Positions 29,611-42,086 of a stretch of DNA of 64,000 nucleotides are shown here, in pieces. Under the pieces are notes generated by a model. That model saw only the letters and a program-made list of their open reading frames with translations. It was not told the origin of the DNA and made no database searches. The position numbers were made by a program, and so were the translations under genes. The stretch lies in NCBI GenBank assembly GCA_017506865.1, contig JAFCMP010000531.1:310001-374000 (forward strand). The letters are read 5' to 3'. Source of the stretch: Tribonema minus (lineage: Eukaryota; Sar; Xanthophyceae; Tribonematales; Tribonemataceae). How positions within the stretch are numbered: the first letter of the stretch is position 1; the number at the start of each line of letters is the position of its first letter.

Positions 29611-32600
29611 ATGGAAAGCCCGGCGCCACTGGCGTTGCTGCTAGTGTTGGGCGGCAACGCTGTCCTCGCACTTGCTCTCACGGCGCATGGGCGATGCCGC
29701 ACGAAAGTCAGTGAGGGCAGCTACTCTGCTGTGGCCACAGATGATGGGATCATCAAGAAAGCGCCCGCAAAGCAGCTGTCGAAGCCCCTGTGCTTGGAGC
29801 TCGAGTCTATCCAAGCATTGAGCATGGACTTGCTGAGACTCGGGGCGGTACTTGGCTTGGCTTATTGCTGCGAGAAGCACCCGCCCTTCCCCCACTCAGC
29901 GAAGGCAAGTTGCACGCGCTTTGTTCGTTCGAGTGAAATCCATAGTACTGATTTGTGCGTTACGTGCCTGCTGCAAGACCAGGGTTTGGTCAACTTGAGC
30001 TCAGCCCCGTGCGTGTGCCACTGCAAACATGTTTATTGCTGTTTGAAGCAAGGTAACAAGTACTGGCCCAAGGTTGCTATCAACTCGCAGGGTCAGGGCT
30101 AGTTGTGGCTCCGCTACGCTTCTGCGATGCTTTTGACAAAGCCACAATTTTATCAATCATATACATACAGGCACACGACATGGACACGTTTTGGACGATG
30201 GTGACGCTGCTGGCAGTGTCGTGTGCGTTCAACATCCGCAAGGGGAAATCTACGGAGGTGCTCAATCGGGAGCAGACGGAGGAGTGGAAGGGCTGGATGC
30301 AGTTCATCTTCCTGCTGTACCACTACTTCAGCGCTCATGGTGAGTGAGTGAGTGAGTGAGTACATGAGCGAGTAAGTAAATGAACGCCTGCGCGCAACAA
30401 TGGCATGAATGAGAGTTGCTATACCACTTACAACCGATAGGCGTCGTGTGACCACTGCCGACAAACTCAACAGTGAGATTGGTGCACAAGACAATGTTCA
30501 GGCTTTCTATTTGGACCAAGTAGACTAGACAAGTGAGGTCGTTTTTTTTCACGTGCTAGACTTGAACCTGCATGCTCCAGCGACTGCTATGGCAACACGG
30601 CCATCGTAGCCAGCCACAAAAGTTATCTGGTTTGGGACAATCGCCTTTGGAAATCCGATGCCCGCTAGCGCCAAAGCCGGCATCGCAATGCTGACGTGTG
30701 GCATAGCACCAGGCGTCAAACAATGCGTCCGCATGCAGCGCATGGCTCACCTCTCTCGCCTGCCCCCCTGCCCGCGCTGCCTCCGCCAGAGGTGTACAAC
30801 TCCGTCCGCGTCATGATCACGAGCTACGTGTGGATGACGGGATTTGGCAACTTCAGCTTCTTCTACATGAAGGGCGACTACAGCCTCGTGCGCGTACTTC
30901 AGATGCTGTGGCGCCTCAACTTCCTGGTGACGCTCCTCTGCCTCACCTTTGGCAACACGTACATCCTCTACTACATCTGCCCCCTCCACACCTTCTACTT
31001 CCTGGTCGTGTACGCCGTCATGCGCGTGCTGCCCTCCGCCAACTACACCACGGCTGTGCGCTGGAAGCTGGCGGTCGCGGCGGCAGTCATTTACCTGGTA
31101 TGGGACGCAGACCTAGGACTGTTCCAGAGACTGTTCTTCTTTCTTGGAAGCAAGCCCGTCGTTGGAGCGGGGAGCGGCACTATGTGGGAGTGGTACTTTA
31201 GGAGCTCTTTAGACCACTGGTCAACGTTTCTGGGCATGGTGAGTGTGCTGAGTCACTCGTCTGAGTCATGAGTCATAGTGATTGAAGTGTCATGTTGCAG
31301 TCCGCACACAACGCGGTTGGCGCATTTGCACATGGGGTCTTGCTCCTGTTGTATTCCATGCGCATCAACCACACCAAGATCTCCTTTTTGAAAGTAGGCA
31401 TCTCTGTTTTCCAGCCCATGCGCCGTGCCTGCAGCTTTGCTATCATCAGCCGTTCCAGCGCTGGTCAGCAGCTGCTGTTATGGCGACCTTCGCTTTTGTA
31501 AATGCAAGTTGCTCACCGTCTTTTCGACCACGCCTCACGCTGGCCAGCTATCACACACACACACACCCCTTCCTACTTCGCGCTGCTGCAATCGCCGCCG
31601 ACTGCAGATCTTCGCGCTGAACTTCCCGGTCACCGCGCTGTGGATCAAGAAGGTAGAGGCCATGCCGCCGGCGCGGCAGTGGGCTATTAAAGGCGCGGTC
31701 GCGGCGGCGCTGCTGTCGGCGTTCGTCTGGTGGGCCGCGATCATACTGCCGCAGCCCAAGCTCCAGTACAACAGCAGCAACGCGTACTTTGGCGTCGCGA
31801 TACCGCTGCTCACGTACATCTTCCTGCGCAACCTGTCGCCAGCGCTGCGCGGCTACTACGTCGAGCCGCTGCACTCTATCGGCAAGACGACGCTGGAGAC
31901 GTACCTCATGCAGCACCACGTCTGGCTCACGTCCAACGCAAAAACGGCGCTCACGCTCGTGCCCGGCTCCCCGCGCCTCAACATGATTGTCGCCGGCGTA
32001 CTCTACGTCCTCGTCAGCCGCGAGCTCTACCGCCTCACCATGAGCCTGCGCGGCATGCTGCTGCCAGACGCGCGCGCCGCGTGCCTGCGCAACCTCGGCG
32101 GCATTCTTGCGCTCTTCGCGCTAGCCCTCGGCGCCGCGGCGCTGCTGCAGCGCGGCGGCGCCGGCGCGCTGAGCATCACCCTCGCCGCCTGCGCCGCCGG
32201 CGTCGCGGCGGCGGCGGCGGTGCACATCGCACTGCTGCGCGCGGCGCGCCCCGGCGGCAGCAGCGGCGGCGGCGGCGGCAGCGCGTATGACGGAGGTCTG
32301 ATGCGGCCCGCCACGCTCGCGCAGCTGGCGGTGTGTCTGGCGCTGGTGCTGGGGGGGGTGGGGGCGGCGGGGGGGGCGCTGACGCGGGAGGGGGGCGTGG
32401 CACCCTCCCCGGGGGCGGCGAAGGCGGTGGCGGCGGGTAATGGGGGAGGAGCTGGGGCGCCTGCTGCGGAGGTGCTGGGGCCGGCGGACCACTGCCTGGC
32501 GAGCATCAACCGCGGGGCATGGGAGACGGTGAGTTGTTGAAGTTTATGAATATCACAGTTGAATCAAGGTTGATCGCCAGAGTGGCTTCAGAGTTGAGAG

Positions 32601-34653
32601 CTCAAAGTGGACATGAGTCACATGACGGTATCTGCACACGCTTGCTGAGCGCTCATGCAGTGGGGTCACTGTTCGCCGTAGCGCGTGAGGTGATGTATCT
32701 ACAGTGGATGCTAATGCCTGCGTATAGCACAACTGCACTCAGCCATGCCATAATGGTGAAGTCCCGATGGCCGCGTGGCGGGCTGGAAAGCTGCAGCCAC
32801 TGGCAGCTGGCCTTGAAAGCTGGCAGGTTTCAACTCATTTGCTTTTCAAAGTCTGAGGACGCTGAGAACACCGCGCGCACAAATGTGGACCTATGTGTGT
32901 TGGTGCCCACCATGGCCATCACTGGCAGGGCATGAGCTGTGCGTGGTGCTGCAGCGTCAGGGCGGTCGCACAATGCCATATGTACTCACAATGCGGTTCA
33001 GGGCCGCCATTATGGGCTACAGGCATGTGTGTTATAGTTCAGACATCATAAATGCCTTTATAGTAAAAGACAAATGATCGGCCAGGTCATTGCTGTCTCA
33101 GTCATGCGTTTCAAACCGTTTCAAATGCCCTGAGCTGACGCACTGTGCCTAAACTTCAAGTGTGCCTGGCTTTGATTCTGCACTGCAAAACCAACAACAG
33201 GGTGCATGCGTCCGTCAGCATATACTCCTTGATTATGACACAAGCACTCCACAATGCAGCACTGTGTGCTGTGAATCTCCACATCACACCCTGTGCTTCG
33301 TCCAGAATGTGCACGCCACCAAGCACCACGAGCTATAAACACATAGCACTAGTGTGCATGTACGCTGGGTACCTACTCTCTCGTACACTGCCGTGCCCAA
33401 TTGGAGCAACACTTGTAGCGCGTCACCCACAGCCAACGCACTCCTCATCACCACCGCCGCCGTCCTTGCAGACCATCGGCGCGTGCACGCAGGGGCACAC
33501 GCTCTACTGCAACTACAATGCGTGGCGCTGGGTCGACGTCCCCGACGACTGCCACTTCGCCTTCCTTGCGCCCGGCGACGTCAGAGCCATCACCGCTCAC
33601 CGCCACCTCGTCTTCATCGGCGACAGCGCGCACCGCATGACGTACTACGCCGCGCTGCGCGCCCTCGGCGAGCCGACCCCTGAGTCCAACGACGCGACGC
33701 ACGAGCGCCACGCCGACATCACCTGGAACGGCGCCGACGGCACGCACTCCGCTTCCTTCCTGTGGGCGCCGTACACGGAGGACGTCGTCGCGAAGCTCGA
33801 CGCTCTGGCGGCGAGCGCTGCCGCGCCGCCGCCGGCGATGATAGTGATGGGCGGCGGACTGTGGGACGCGCTGCACGTGCGCTCGCTCGACGCGTACGCG
33901 CACGGCCTCGAGGCGGTGGCGGAGGCGCTCGCGGCGCCGGCGTTCGCGCGCGCGCTGCGCGTGTGGGTCATGGCGACCGCCGTCGCCGAGACGCACCTCA
34001 CCGGCGCGGACCGGCAGGAGTGGCTGAAGGAGGAGCGCGTGCGCGAGTACAGGGAGGTGGCGCGCGGCTCTGTGCTCATGGCGGAGATGTCAGCAGTGCT
34101 CGACGGGCACGCGCTCACCGCGCCGCGCGCCGCCGACTCGTACGACGGCCTGCACTACGCGGAGTTTGTATATGACGCGCTCGCGCAGCTTGTGGTCAAC
34201 GTCGCGCGCCACTACGGCTGGGGCGACGCTTCCGCCGCTGCTGCCGGCGGCGGCGGCGCAGCGGCGGCACCGCCCGCGGCCGCCAAGCGCATCGGCAGCA
34301 TGTCGCACCCGCTGCTGGGGCTGCTGGTGGTGCTGCTGGCGGCGGTGATGATGGCGATGATGGACGCGTACCACGGCCTGTCGCGCCTTGCGCTGTCGCT
34401 GCTCGGCGGCGGCGAGGGGCTCACGTGGGAGGAGGCATATGGGCCCATTCTCGCCAAGATCAAGAGGCCGCTGCAGCAGCAGCAGCAGCAGGCTGCGGCG
34501 GCGGCGCTGGCGCAGTCGCGCGGCGATGCTGACGGCAGCGGCAGCGGCGGCGGCGGCGCGGAGCAGGAGCTCGCGTGTCTGACTTCGTCGCCCAGCGTGA
34601 TGGTTTCGCCGTCGCGGCGGCGCAGCCGCTCTCCGCAGGGCGGCGCGCAATGA
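29611..34653 (+). CDS. Cas1p/RWA-type O-acyltransferase fused to SGNH esterase-like domain
   Basis: Predicted polysaccharide O-acetyltransferase of Golgi membranes, 1035 residues. Six exons join in phase: 29611-29904, 30171-30339, 30790-31238, 31301-31393, 31608-32528, 33472-34653. Exons 1-5 encode about ten membrane segments of the RWA/Cas1 family ([83 protein letters not shown]). Residues about 630-880 form a PC-esterase/SGNH-like domain: Cys-rich [16 protein letters not shown], nucleophile motif FIGDSAHR (GDS at 692-694) and D867-G-L-H870. A last hydrophobic segment (about 921-942) and a polyQ, Ser/Arg-rich tail follow. The membrane-first order is opposite to CASD1/Cas1p. Intron 1 uses a GC donor. 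Confidence 0.88.
30340..30374 (+). repeat. (GTGA)n repeat at a splice donor
   Basis: The donor of exon 2 is the first of about five GTGAGT-like steps in a GTGA microsatellite, so several overlapping donors exist at 4-bp spacing. The phase of the next exon fits only the first. Confidence 0.7.
32529..33471 (+). other. Intron 5 of the O-acetyltransferase gene
   Basis: A 943-nt intron between the membrane domain and the esterase-like domain exons, GTGAGT to CTTGCAG. No separate promoter, stop or start that would split the gene in two is obvious, and both flanking exons are phase 0. Confidence 0.6.
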
Positions 34654-35216
34654 TTTCAGCCTTTTTTTGCATTGCATGCAGTTTTTGATAGGCAGAGTGG
34701 ACAGCTTGGGCAGTGTGTTTGGCAATGTGGTGGGACGGTGAGCGAATGAGGCAGTGTCGGTGAGCAGATGGGTGGTGCCGCTGGCGGCGATAGAGCGCAT
34801 CTGCTGCGGTTGGCAAGGTTTACAAAGCGTTGCTTGCAGCACACAAGCGTGCCGCAGCTGCTGACAGATTAGCTGGCATGACAGGCAGAGCGTCTGTACA
34901 TTAGTGATGTACACAGTGTGGTATGGTCTACAGGGTGTCCGTGCATGCACCCCTTGGGGTGCATGCAGGGGTGCCCTTCCTTGACAAGTATCCTTCTTGG
35001 TGCTGACAATATGATGGACCATGGTGGCTTTCAGGGTACGATTTGTTGTGTCTGCTGCGACGATGTCAGTGAATGTCATTGCCATTCTATAATGTGTCCA
35101 TTTGCTTGCAACTGCAATTTGTGGTACACCCGAGATTTGTCCTCTCCATCACTACTTCACTTTCATAGTTGTCAACTTCAAGTAGAACAATCCCGAAATT
35201 TGTCCTCTCCCCGGGA
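34654..35216. other. Spacer with palindrome and direct repeats
   Basis: Lies between two plus-strand genes. It contains a perfect palindrome at 34942-34967 and a direct repeat, TTTGTCCTCTCC with CCGAGA or CCGAAA before it (about 35130-35148 and 35192-35211), the second copy ending just before the glycosyltransferase ATG. Confidence 0.6.
34942..34967. repeat. Perfect 12-bp-arm palindrome
   Basis: TGCATGCACCCC, then TT, then its exact reverse complement. In RNA it would form a 12-bp stem with a 2-nt loop as drawn, more likely a 4-nt loop after opening the top pair. It lies 290 nt after the O-acetyltransferase stop; it may be a 3' end hairpin or unrelated. Confidence 0.8.
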
Positions 35217-37626
35217 ATGGTCATCGGCGGCAAGCAACTTGCAGGTGGGGGGGGCAGCAAACAAAAAGCCATGAGCAGCAGCGGGCAGTGGCCTGCTTTC
35301 GAGGACTGCTTGCCTAGCGACAGGCCCTTAAAATGGGCTCTGTGGAGCACCGAAGACAGACGGTGGCTGCACCTGGCATCCTTGCACTATGAACACACCT
35401 GGAGGCAACGGTGCAGTGGCGATGCGACTGCTGCAATTGGTCAGCAGCCATGCATTCCGCACACGCTGCATCAGGTGTGGCTGGGTGGCAGCATGCCGTC
35501 GAAGTTCAGAGATCTAAGGGAGAGCTGGGCTAAGCTTCACGATGGATGGGAGCTGCGACTGTGGGGGGGTGGCGACGTTGAGGATTTCGGGCTGGAAAAC
35601 AGGGCTGCCTTTGACGCAGCCACCAACTACGGCGAGAAAAGTGACATATTCCGCTATGAGGTGATGACGGGTGTCTGTTGCGCAGTTGAGCCTGGCATTT
35701 TGCACGATTGCACCGTGTTCATTCCTGCACAAAAACCGGCGGACTGGCCGTTCTGTGCAGTGCTGGCTGAGGATTCCGCATCAAATCATGCTGAGGGTGT
35801 TGAGCATTTGTGCAGTCAGGATATGCATTCCTTGCACACGGTTACATTTGTAATGAACTACTTTGCCTCCTCGAGTCACTGCAGTTGCCACGGTTGACAC
35901 CCATCCAGCTTTCGAATTGATCGCATGATCTACACTTCAATTTTTTGTAACATGCTGCTTTGTAAGCAGCGAACACCTTCTGTACATCTCCATGTCTTGT
36001 ACTCACTGTTTAGTGAACAAAGTTGCATTCAAACATGCACTGTCAGCAGGATGGTGTCAAAAGCCTCCTGCAGGTGCAGAAAGGACGCACTGCTGATGCA
36101 CTAGTTTAATGCAACATGCTCACATACGCACACACACACACGTACTGCTGTACAGGCATTCAGTGCAGGAGACCGCTTTGTGCGACATGTACTACACAGC
36201 ATTCATTGTAAACCATTATTTGGGTGCCTTGGGCTTCATTCGCATAGCCAAGCCGACTCCGTGCTCAGCGGTAATCATCAAGACTTAGTGTAGCTTCGGC
36301 TTTTTGGCCGGCTCGATTGAATCGGCCAACAACACGCAGCACCATTTTGCATTTGAAGCTCTTAAGCTCATCTGAAGTTCACAAGAGCATATGAAGCTTA
36401 CAAGAGCATGCAATAGCCTTCAAACAAGCAAGAGTCTGCCAGTGGGTGCAGGTTGTAACTACAGAATCGGAGACCTATGCTGCAAACTGCGGCAGGTCCT
36501 GACCGTTGTCCGTTCATGTGAGCGGCCATACAGCTACATGGTTGTGCTTGGGGCTTGTGCATTGATCCCGCAATGGCAAACCTTGACACCCATGTGACTC
36601 ACCCTCTGTCTGCAGATATTGCATCGCCACGGCGGCATCTATGTGGATGTGGACTTTCTGTGCCTACAGTCTCTGCAAGTCATGGCGGACAATCTGGACT
36701 TCTTTGCTGGGCTGGCGAATGTCGGCGCCGTGGAGATCAACAATGGGCTCATAGGGTGAGTCAAGTCACTCGTGAATAGCAATCTATGACTCATGAGTAA
36801 TGCATTGTACGTGATAAAATGTACCTTGCAGCATGAACTCCTGAAGCTTGCCGAAACGAGCATACCTAGTTTCAAGTCAAATGCCTCTCGCATCACCACC
36901 AGATGCAGAAATTTTCTGCCTGCACCTGTGCTGACACGCAGTCGATGACTGTGGCGGCGCCACATCACCAGCCCCTGTTCTTCAGATGCAACGTCTTCGG
37001 AACTCATCATCGTTGCCACGCCATATCTGTATCTTTCATCCTGCTTAGCCACATAAAGTGACGCATCATTCAGAATTCATTCCTCAATACGCGCTGGTGC
37101 TGCGGCCTGCCGCCGCAGCTGCACTGCCGGCCACCCGGTCATCCGCGCGGTCATCGACAGCATCAAGCGCGCAGCTGCGCCGCCACCGCTGTCGCCGCCG
37201 CCTCCAGCGCACACCACCGCCGCAAGCCTGCTCTCACTGCTCAACGCGGCGGACAAACCGCGCGCGGCGGGGGGCTCGGAGGCGGCAAACACGCTGGCAG
37301 CGCTGCTCGGCAGCAGCAGCAGCGTGGCAGCGGCTCAGTCGGCGCTGGCGGAGGCGCCGCAGCTGGTCCCCGCTATGGCTACCATCGCAAGGACGGGGCC
37401 GGGGCTGTTTACGCGCGTGGTCATGGGGGCGCTGGTGAGGAACGCAGGGGACATGGACAGAGGGGTGGTGTTTCCGACGCTGTACTTCTTCCCGGTGCCA
37501 AATACGCACCGGTGTCGGTGGCCGGAGCGAGGCGAGGGGGAGGGGCGGGGGGTCGTTGAGCAGCTTGGAGAGCTGCCTGCTGTGTCGCGCGCTGCGCATC
37601 TGTGGGCACGGTCGTGGCAGGCGTAG
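35217..37626 (+). CDS. GT32-type (DXD sugar-binding) glycosyltransferase
   Basis: Transfers a sugar from a nucleotide-sugar donor, most likely in the Golgi; OCH1-like family. Three exons fit in phase: 35217-35660 (HTLHQVWLGGSMPSKFRDLR, YGEKSDIFRYE), 36616-36755 (ILHRHGGIYVDVDFLCL with the DVD metal-binding motif, INNGLIG) and 37119-37626 (GHPVIRAVIDSI, TGPGLFTRVV, TLYFFPVPN, TAG). That gives 363 residues with the usual order of GT32 motifs. Exon 3 has an Ala-rich insertion of about 70 residues. The chosen ATG gives no membrane anchor, so a 5' exon with one may be missing. The preceding gene on the same strand also modifies glycans. Confidence 0.85.
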
Positions 37627-38750
37627 GAAGCGCAGCTGATAGTACATGTGAACCGACAGACTCAGCAGTGGTGCACGTCGTTTGGCGCCCCGCCTGCAGT
37701 CGCCCCTTGTGGTGTGCTGTGTGTGCATGTATTGAACCGCTCTATGTATGCCGCTGGGGCATCTTGTCGCGACTTTGCACATAGGCATTTGTGCAGCATG
37801 TCACCGCACCAAGACACGTAGTGGTAGTGTCGCTTACATTGGCCCGAGTATATGTGGTGCCAACTGACATGGCAGATGTCTAACTTGCGCCATAAGCCGT
37901 ACTTGCGCAATGCTTCGTAATGCAGTATTGTCATTGCTCAGGGTACACAGCAACCGAAAGGAAGACGGACCAGACAATGCGACATGACACGGCACCTGTG
38001 ATTGACGCCCTCTCATGATTTCAGGGAACCGAGAAGCAAGAGATGGGTCCCAACACAGCAAGATGACACCTTCCAGATGTGCACTCGAGGAATGCAAGCA
38101 GAATGACAGCAGCAAGCCATGGTGCTCGATGGAACATGTAGCAACCACCCACAGCATGGCAAATACACTTCATGCATGGTGTTCCCATTGTGCATTCGTG
38201 TGTGATCAATAAGCATAAGGTGAATGCGACTTGTAGCCCTACAGTAGTGCTGTGCACCGCATGCTGTGTTGGCTGTAATAGCCTTGCAATTGCGACCAGA
38301 TGCTGCACAGAGGACCGCCGTTGTCTGCTGCCCCTGTGACGCAAGAATTGCGGTCGTGACGGCAGCGCCAATGCAAGTGGCACTCAACCATCTGTGGCAC
38401 TGAATGCCAATGCACGCCCTCAGGAGCCTCTGCAGCCGCAGCACGCATTGGCCTGAGGGCACCACCTGCTGCCGTGTGCACAGTGACATGTGTCATCACG
38501 TGAACTTTCTGCCGGGCACGGGGAGTGCGCTGCTGCAACACTGACTGGCGCAATGAGCGGTGCCTTTTCTAAACCCGCAGTGCCTGCCGCGTAGGCGCGC
38601 CATGACTGACGCGCTCGCAGCTGAGACAGCGGCACCACACCACAGCGCACCGGCTCCGACAGTGCACACGGCGCAGCGCCGCTGCCGCAGCGCGCCCCCT
38701 CGCAGGTCTGCCGAAGCGCAGGCACACGCGCCGCAGCGCCCCCGTCGCCG
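37627..38750. other. Spacer between convergent GT32 and TAF10 genes
   Basis: No recognised gene in about 1.1 kb. It should hold both 3' UTRs. Confidence 0.4.
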
Positions 38751-40045
38751 TCACCGCTTGGCGTGGTCCTGCTCCAGGCACTCGTACTCGTGCACCATGA
38801 TGCCGCGCTCATGCAGGCACCCCGCCAGGTCGCACATCTGCAGGCACTCGTCCGCTGCTGCTGCGGCGTCGCGCCCCCTGGCTGCGCGCGCCGGCCGCTG
38901 CGCCTCCAGGCGCGCCATCTGGAACACCGTCGCGTCATACACGGCGCACGCCATGAAGCGGTCCGCCGCCAGCGACACGAGCTTGAGAATGCGCGGGTCG
39001 GTGGTGCCCGCGCCCCCTCTCTGCGGGTGGTGATGGGAGGGGGGGGGGGGGGGGATATTGGGCGACTGTCTGTGCGTTCAAAGCGCTGCAATGGTAGATG
39101 CAAGGGAGAAGTGCATGAGCGTGCGCTTGTGCGGCGGCTGCCGGCATTGCGCCGGGCAACTGGTCAGATGTGGCTTTCAGCATGGACGACGCCGTCTTTT
39201 CTGTGGCGTCATGTGTGCATCAGGACTACATGCTGAAGTTGAAATAGGTGGTACGCAGCACGCTTGCTTCAGCCAGCCTGCCTGCTGCATGACCTGCTGC
39301 AACGCGTCACACGGTGCTGTTGGTGACGCGTGCTGCGGTGGCATTGCTCAGTACAGTTCGTCTTGAAGTTCCAACGCGCATGGACTGCCGCAAGACAGTC
39401 CTGTGCCGCTGTCACCCCCAACCTGATTTGACCTAACACACTACCCATGAAGACATGTGCAATGCCATTGCATGAGCATCGCACCTGCATGTAGTGCTGC
39501 GTCACCGCCACCGGCACAGTGGGCGCATAATCATCCAGCGCCTTCAGGAACTTCATGAAACCCGCCTCGCGTTGCCGCTGCTGCGCGATGGCCGGCGGCA
39601 ACGGGCGCGGCGGCGGCAGCGCCACCACCTGCTGCTGCGGCGGCGGCGGCTGCTGCGCCGGCGGCCGCACTGCTGCTGCTGGCGGCGGCGCGGCCTGCGG
39701 AGGCGCCTGCGCCGCCAGCTGCGCGCCCTGTGAGGGTACTGGCGTGCCCAGTGGCCGTTGCAGTATGTGCTGCGGGAGCATCTGCTGCGGTGGCGGGGGT
39801 GCGCCCGCAGCCGCCGGCCTGAACTGCGGCGCTGGCAGCTGCGCTGGCGGCGCCGCTGCTGCTGCCGCCGCCGCCGCCGGCTGCGCAGATGGCAGCGGCG
39901 CTGCTGCGCCAGCGCCCATCGTGTTGTTGACAGCAGCTGCTGCTGTTGCGGCGGGCGGCGCTGCTACGCTGCCGCCCTGCCCCGTTTCAACTTCAACTTC
40001 ATCGCCATCGTCGTCATCGTCCACGACAGTCATGGGTGTGGCCAT
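38751..40045 (-). CDS. TAF10: Transcription initiation factor TFIID subunit 10
   Basis: Histone-fold subunit of TFIID and SAGA. Two exons join in phase 0: 39485-40045 and 38751-39020, giving 276 residues. Exon 1 begins with an acidic stretch (VVDDDDDGDEVEVETG), then Pro/Gln/Ala-rich low complexity, and ends in the conserved FMKFLKALDDYAPTVPVAVT. Exon 2 continues with TDPRILKLVSLAADRFMACA, the start of the TAF10 helix, then a variable loop and CLHERGIMVHEYECLEQ, matching the end of the fold. The N-terminal tail is longer than in animals, common in algal homologues. The acceptor of exon 2 is preceded by a C16 tract. Confidence 0.9.
39039..39054. repeat. G16 run (C16 tract before TAF10 3' splice site)
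   Basis: On the minus strand a pure C16 lies 18 nt upstream of the acceptor of TAF10 exon 2. Confidence 0.9.
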
Positions 40046-42086
40046 GGTAACTAAGTTCCGCTGTCACAGGCGCAGTGTTTTGCTGCCAGCACGTCTGTTG
40101 AGCGATGTCTGCGTCAGCATACTGGCAGGCAACAAAACGAAGAGAGCCAAAGCGAATTGAGTTGGCCAGCAGGTCACGCCGGTGTGTGTGGTGGTTTGAT
40201 CGACTGGTGCTGCCTGTCAACAAGTCCAGGAGCTTGAGTTGCCAGTGCTGAATGTGACCCAACGGTGCTCTTCTGTCTTGCAAACTCGGCGATGATGGGT
40301 TGCGTGTCGCTATTCACAGCAGCTGGTTAGCCCTTAGACTCTAAGGCTCAGCAACAAATGCTTCGGCAAAAATGCGAGCGTGATGGCACTCCGGGCAACA
40401 CCAGCGGGTGCGCTAGCAGTGGCAGTGCTGAAAAATTCAAGCTAGTTCATGTGCCAGCAACACCTTACCTACCCATCTAGCATGCACTGGAACACGGTGC
40501 ATTGCCAGAAACATATTGTTTGTTACACAAGGCTGTGCTACAGCTCAAGCGTTCGCTAAGGAAGCCAAGTCTGAACGAACCTGCCTCTGTACATACGCGT
40601 GCAAGATGATTGTGGAGGGTACTGCAGTGGCTGTACGATGAATGAGTGACCACTAACATGTCACTCAGCGGCAGAGTAGTGACCTGTATTGCGGTTCACA
40701 CGACAGAATCCGATAAACGTCACCGTTTACATGATGGCACGGCCACTGGTGGTCAATTGGCATTGCCACAGCATTACGCAATCGGCAGCTGCATTGGAAT
40801 ACTTGGGTCTGCTGAGGAATCCTTATCACTCTCTGCCGAGGACGGCATGTGTACCTCTCTGAAGCATCAGACGTGGAAAAGTTGGGCCCAAGCGTAGCTT
40901 TGCGAAGTGAATAGGCCTGCTGCCATATCATAGCATCATCAACACGATGGTGCATTGGATGTGTGTTAGCCTAGCTTAGTGTCACAAAGCATCACTCGAT
41001 CAAACTTCCGAAGTCTCACAACACATTACAAGATCAGGCAACCGTCACGCTTGTCCGGCACCAGCGATGCTGAAAGATTTTACGCAGTTGCACCGGTCAT
41101 GTACTGACTGCTTGAAAGCATAAGCTGGTGCTGTTGGCTCTGGCTGAGTTTCTGCATTTTTGCTTGCGAACTCAGGTGGCTATTGATTCGCTTCAAACAT
41201 GCTTACCGCGGTGATGCGGCAGCAGATCCACTGCTGCAACCAGCCAGCCCACCACAGCCTCCCAGCAGCTCACGCACGCACAACCCTCTGCTCTCTGTTT
41301 CTTTTTTTTTACCAAAAAGAGTTCACTTCCATTGGCGAGTCACGCCCTCGTCGGCAGCTAAAGTTGAAGCCCCGTGCGCGAGAAACACCAACTAGCTGCG
41401 ATTCGGGCGACAAGTGCTTTAGCATTTGCTTGGAATGCTTTAGCATTTGCTTGGAACGCCTTCGGAATGACAATCAAGCAGCACGACGTGCAAGCCGTCG
41501 CCATTGGTGAGGAACTCTCATGAAAGATCCACTGCGTCCGGAGAGATGATCGGGCGCTTTCAACAAACCAACCAACCAGTAAAGTGGCAGGCTCTATACA
41601 TCGCCAGGCGAAGATGCATGTTTCAAGAGATTGTTACGAACCTCGCGAGCTGCATGGCACCGTGTACCAGTACGCCCATCTTATTTCCGAACAGCAATCG
41701 CCGACCTTGAAGCTAGCTGCATACGGGCTGTGTCATGTTGTATTGCAGCTGTGCATGCGTAATTGATGGACGATGTTGCAACACAGCAACGGCTCTGTCA
41801 TGCACCGGCATGGCAGTAGCATGTTCTGCGAGCGCTGAGGCCGAACAAGCGAACTACTCATCCCATACAACACAGCACATCTACCCGCGCCGTTGTGGTC
41901 ATTGCCCTTGTTGTTGATGTGCAGAGCAAGACTGACGAGCAACATGAGGCTTCTGGTCAAACTGTGTGTAGCGTCTTCAGCGTGAAGCATTTGCATGGGT
42001 TAGTCAGCATCAGGTCCTTCACACATGGCTGTGACCACTCAGGCTCGTTCCTTTGCACAGCAACGCTTCAAGCGCAATCATGGCCG
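40046..42086. other. Spacer, no recognised gene
   Basis: About 2 kb between the divergent TAF10 (-) and esterase (+) genes; both promoters must lie here. A perfect short tandem repeat, CTTTAGCATTTGCTTGGAA twice, occurs at about 41416-41455. I saw no coding similarity. Confidence 0.45.

Noticed and set aside
33145-34653. The esterase-like half as an independent gene
   Set aside because: The frame upstream of 33472 has no recognisable protein, the acceptor at 33471 is strong, and exon 5 ends in the matching phase with a Cys segment that continues into the domain. Kept as an alternative only.
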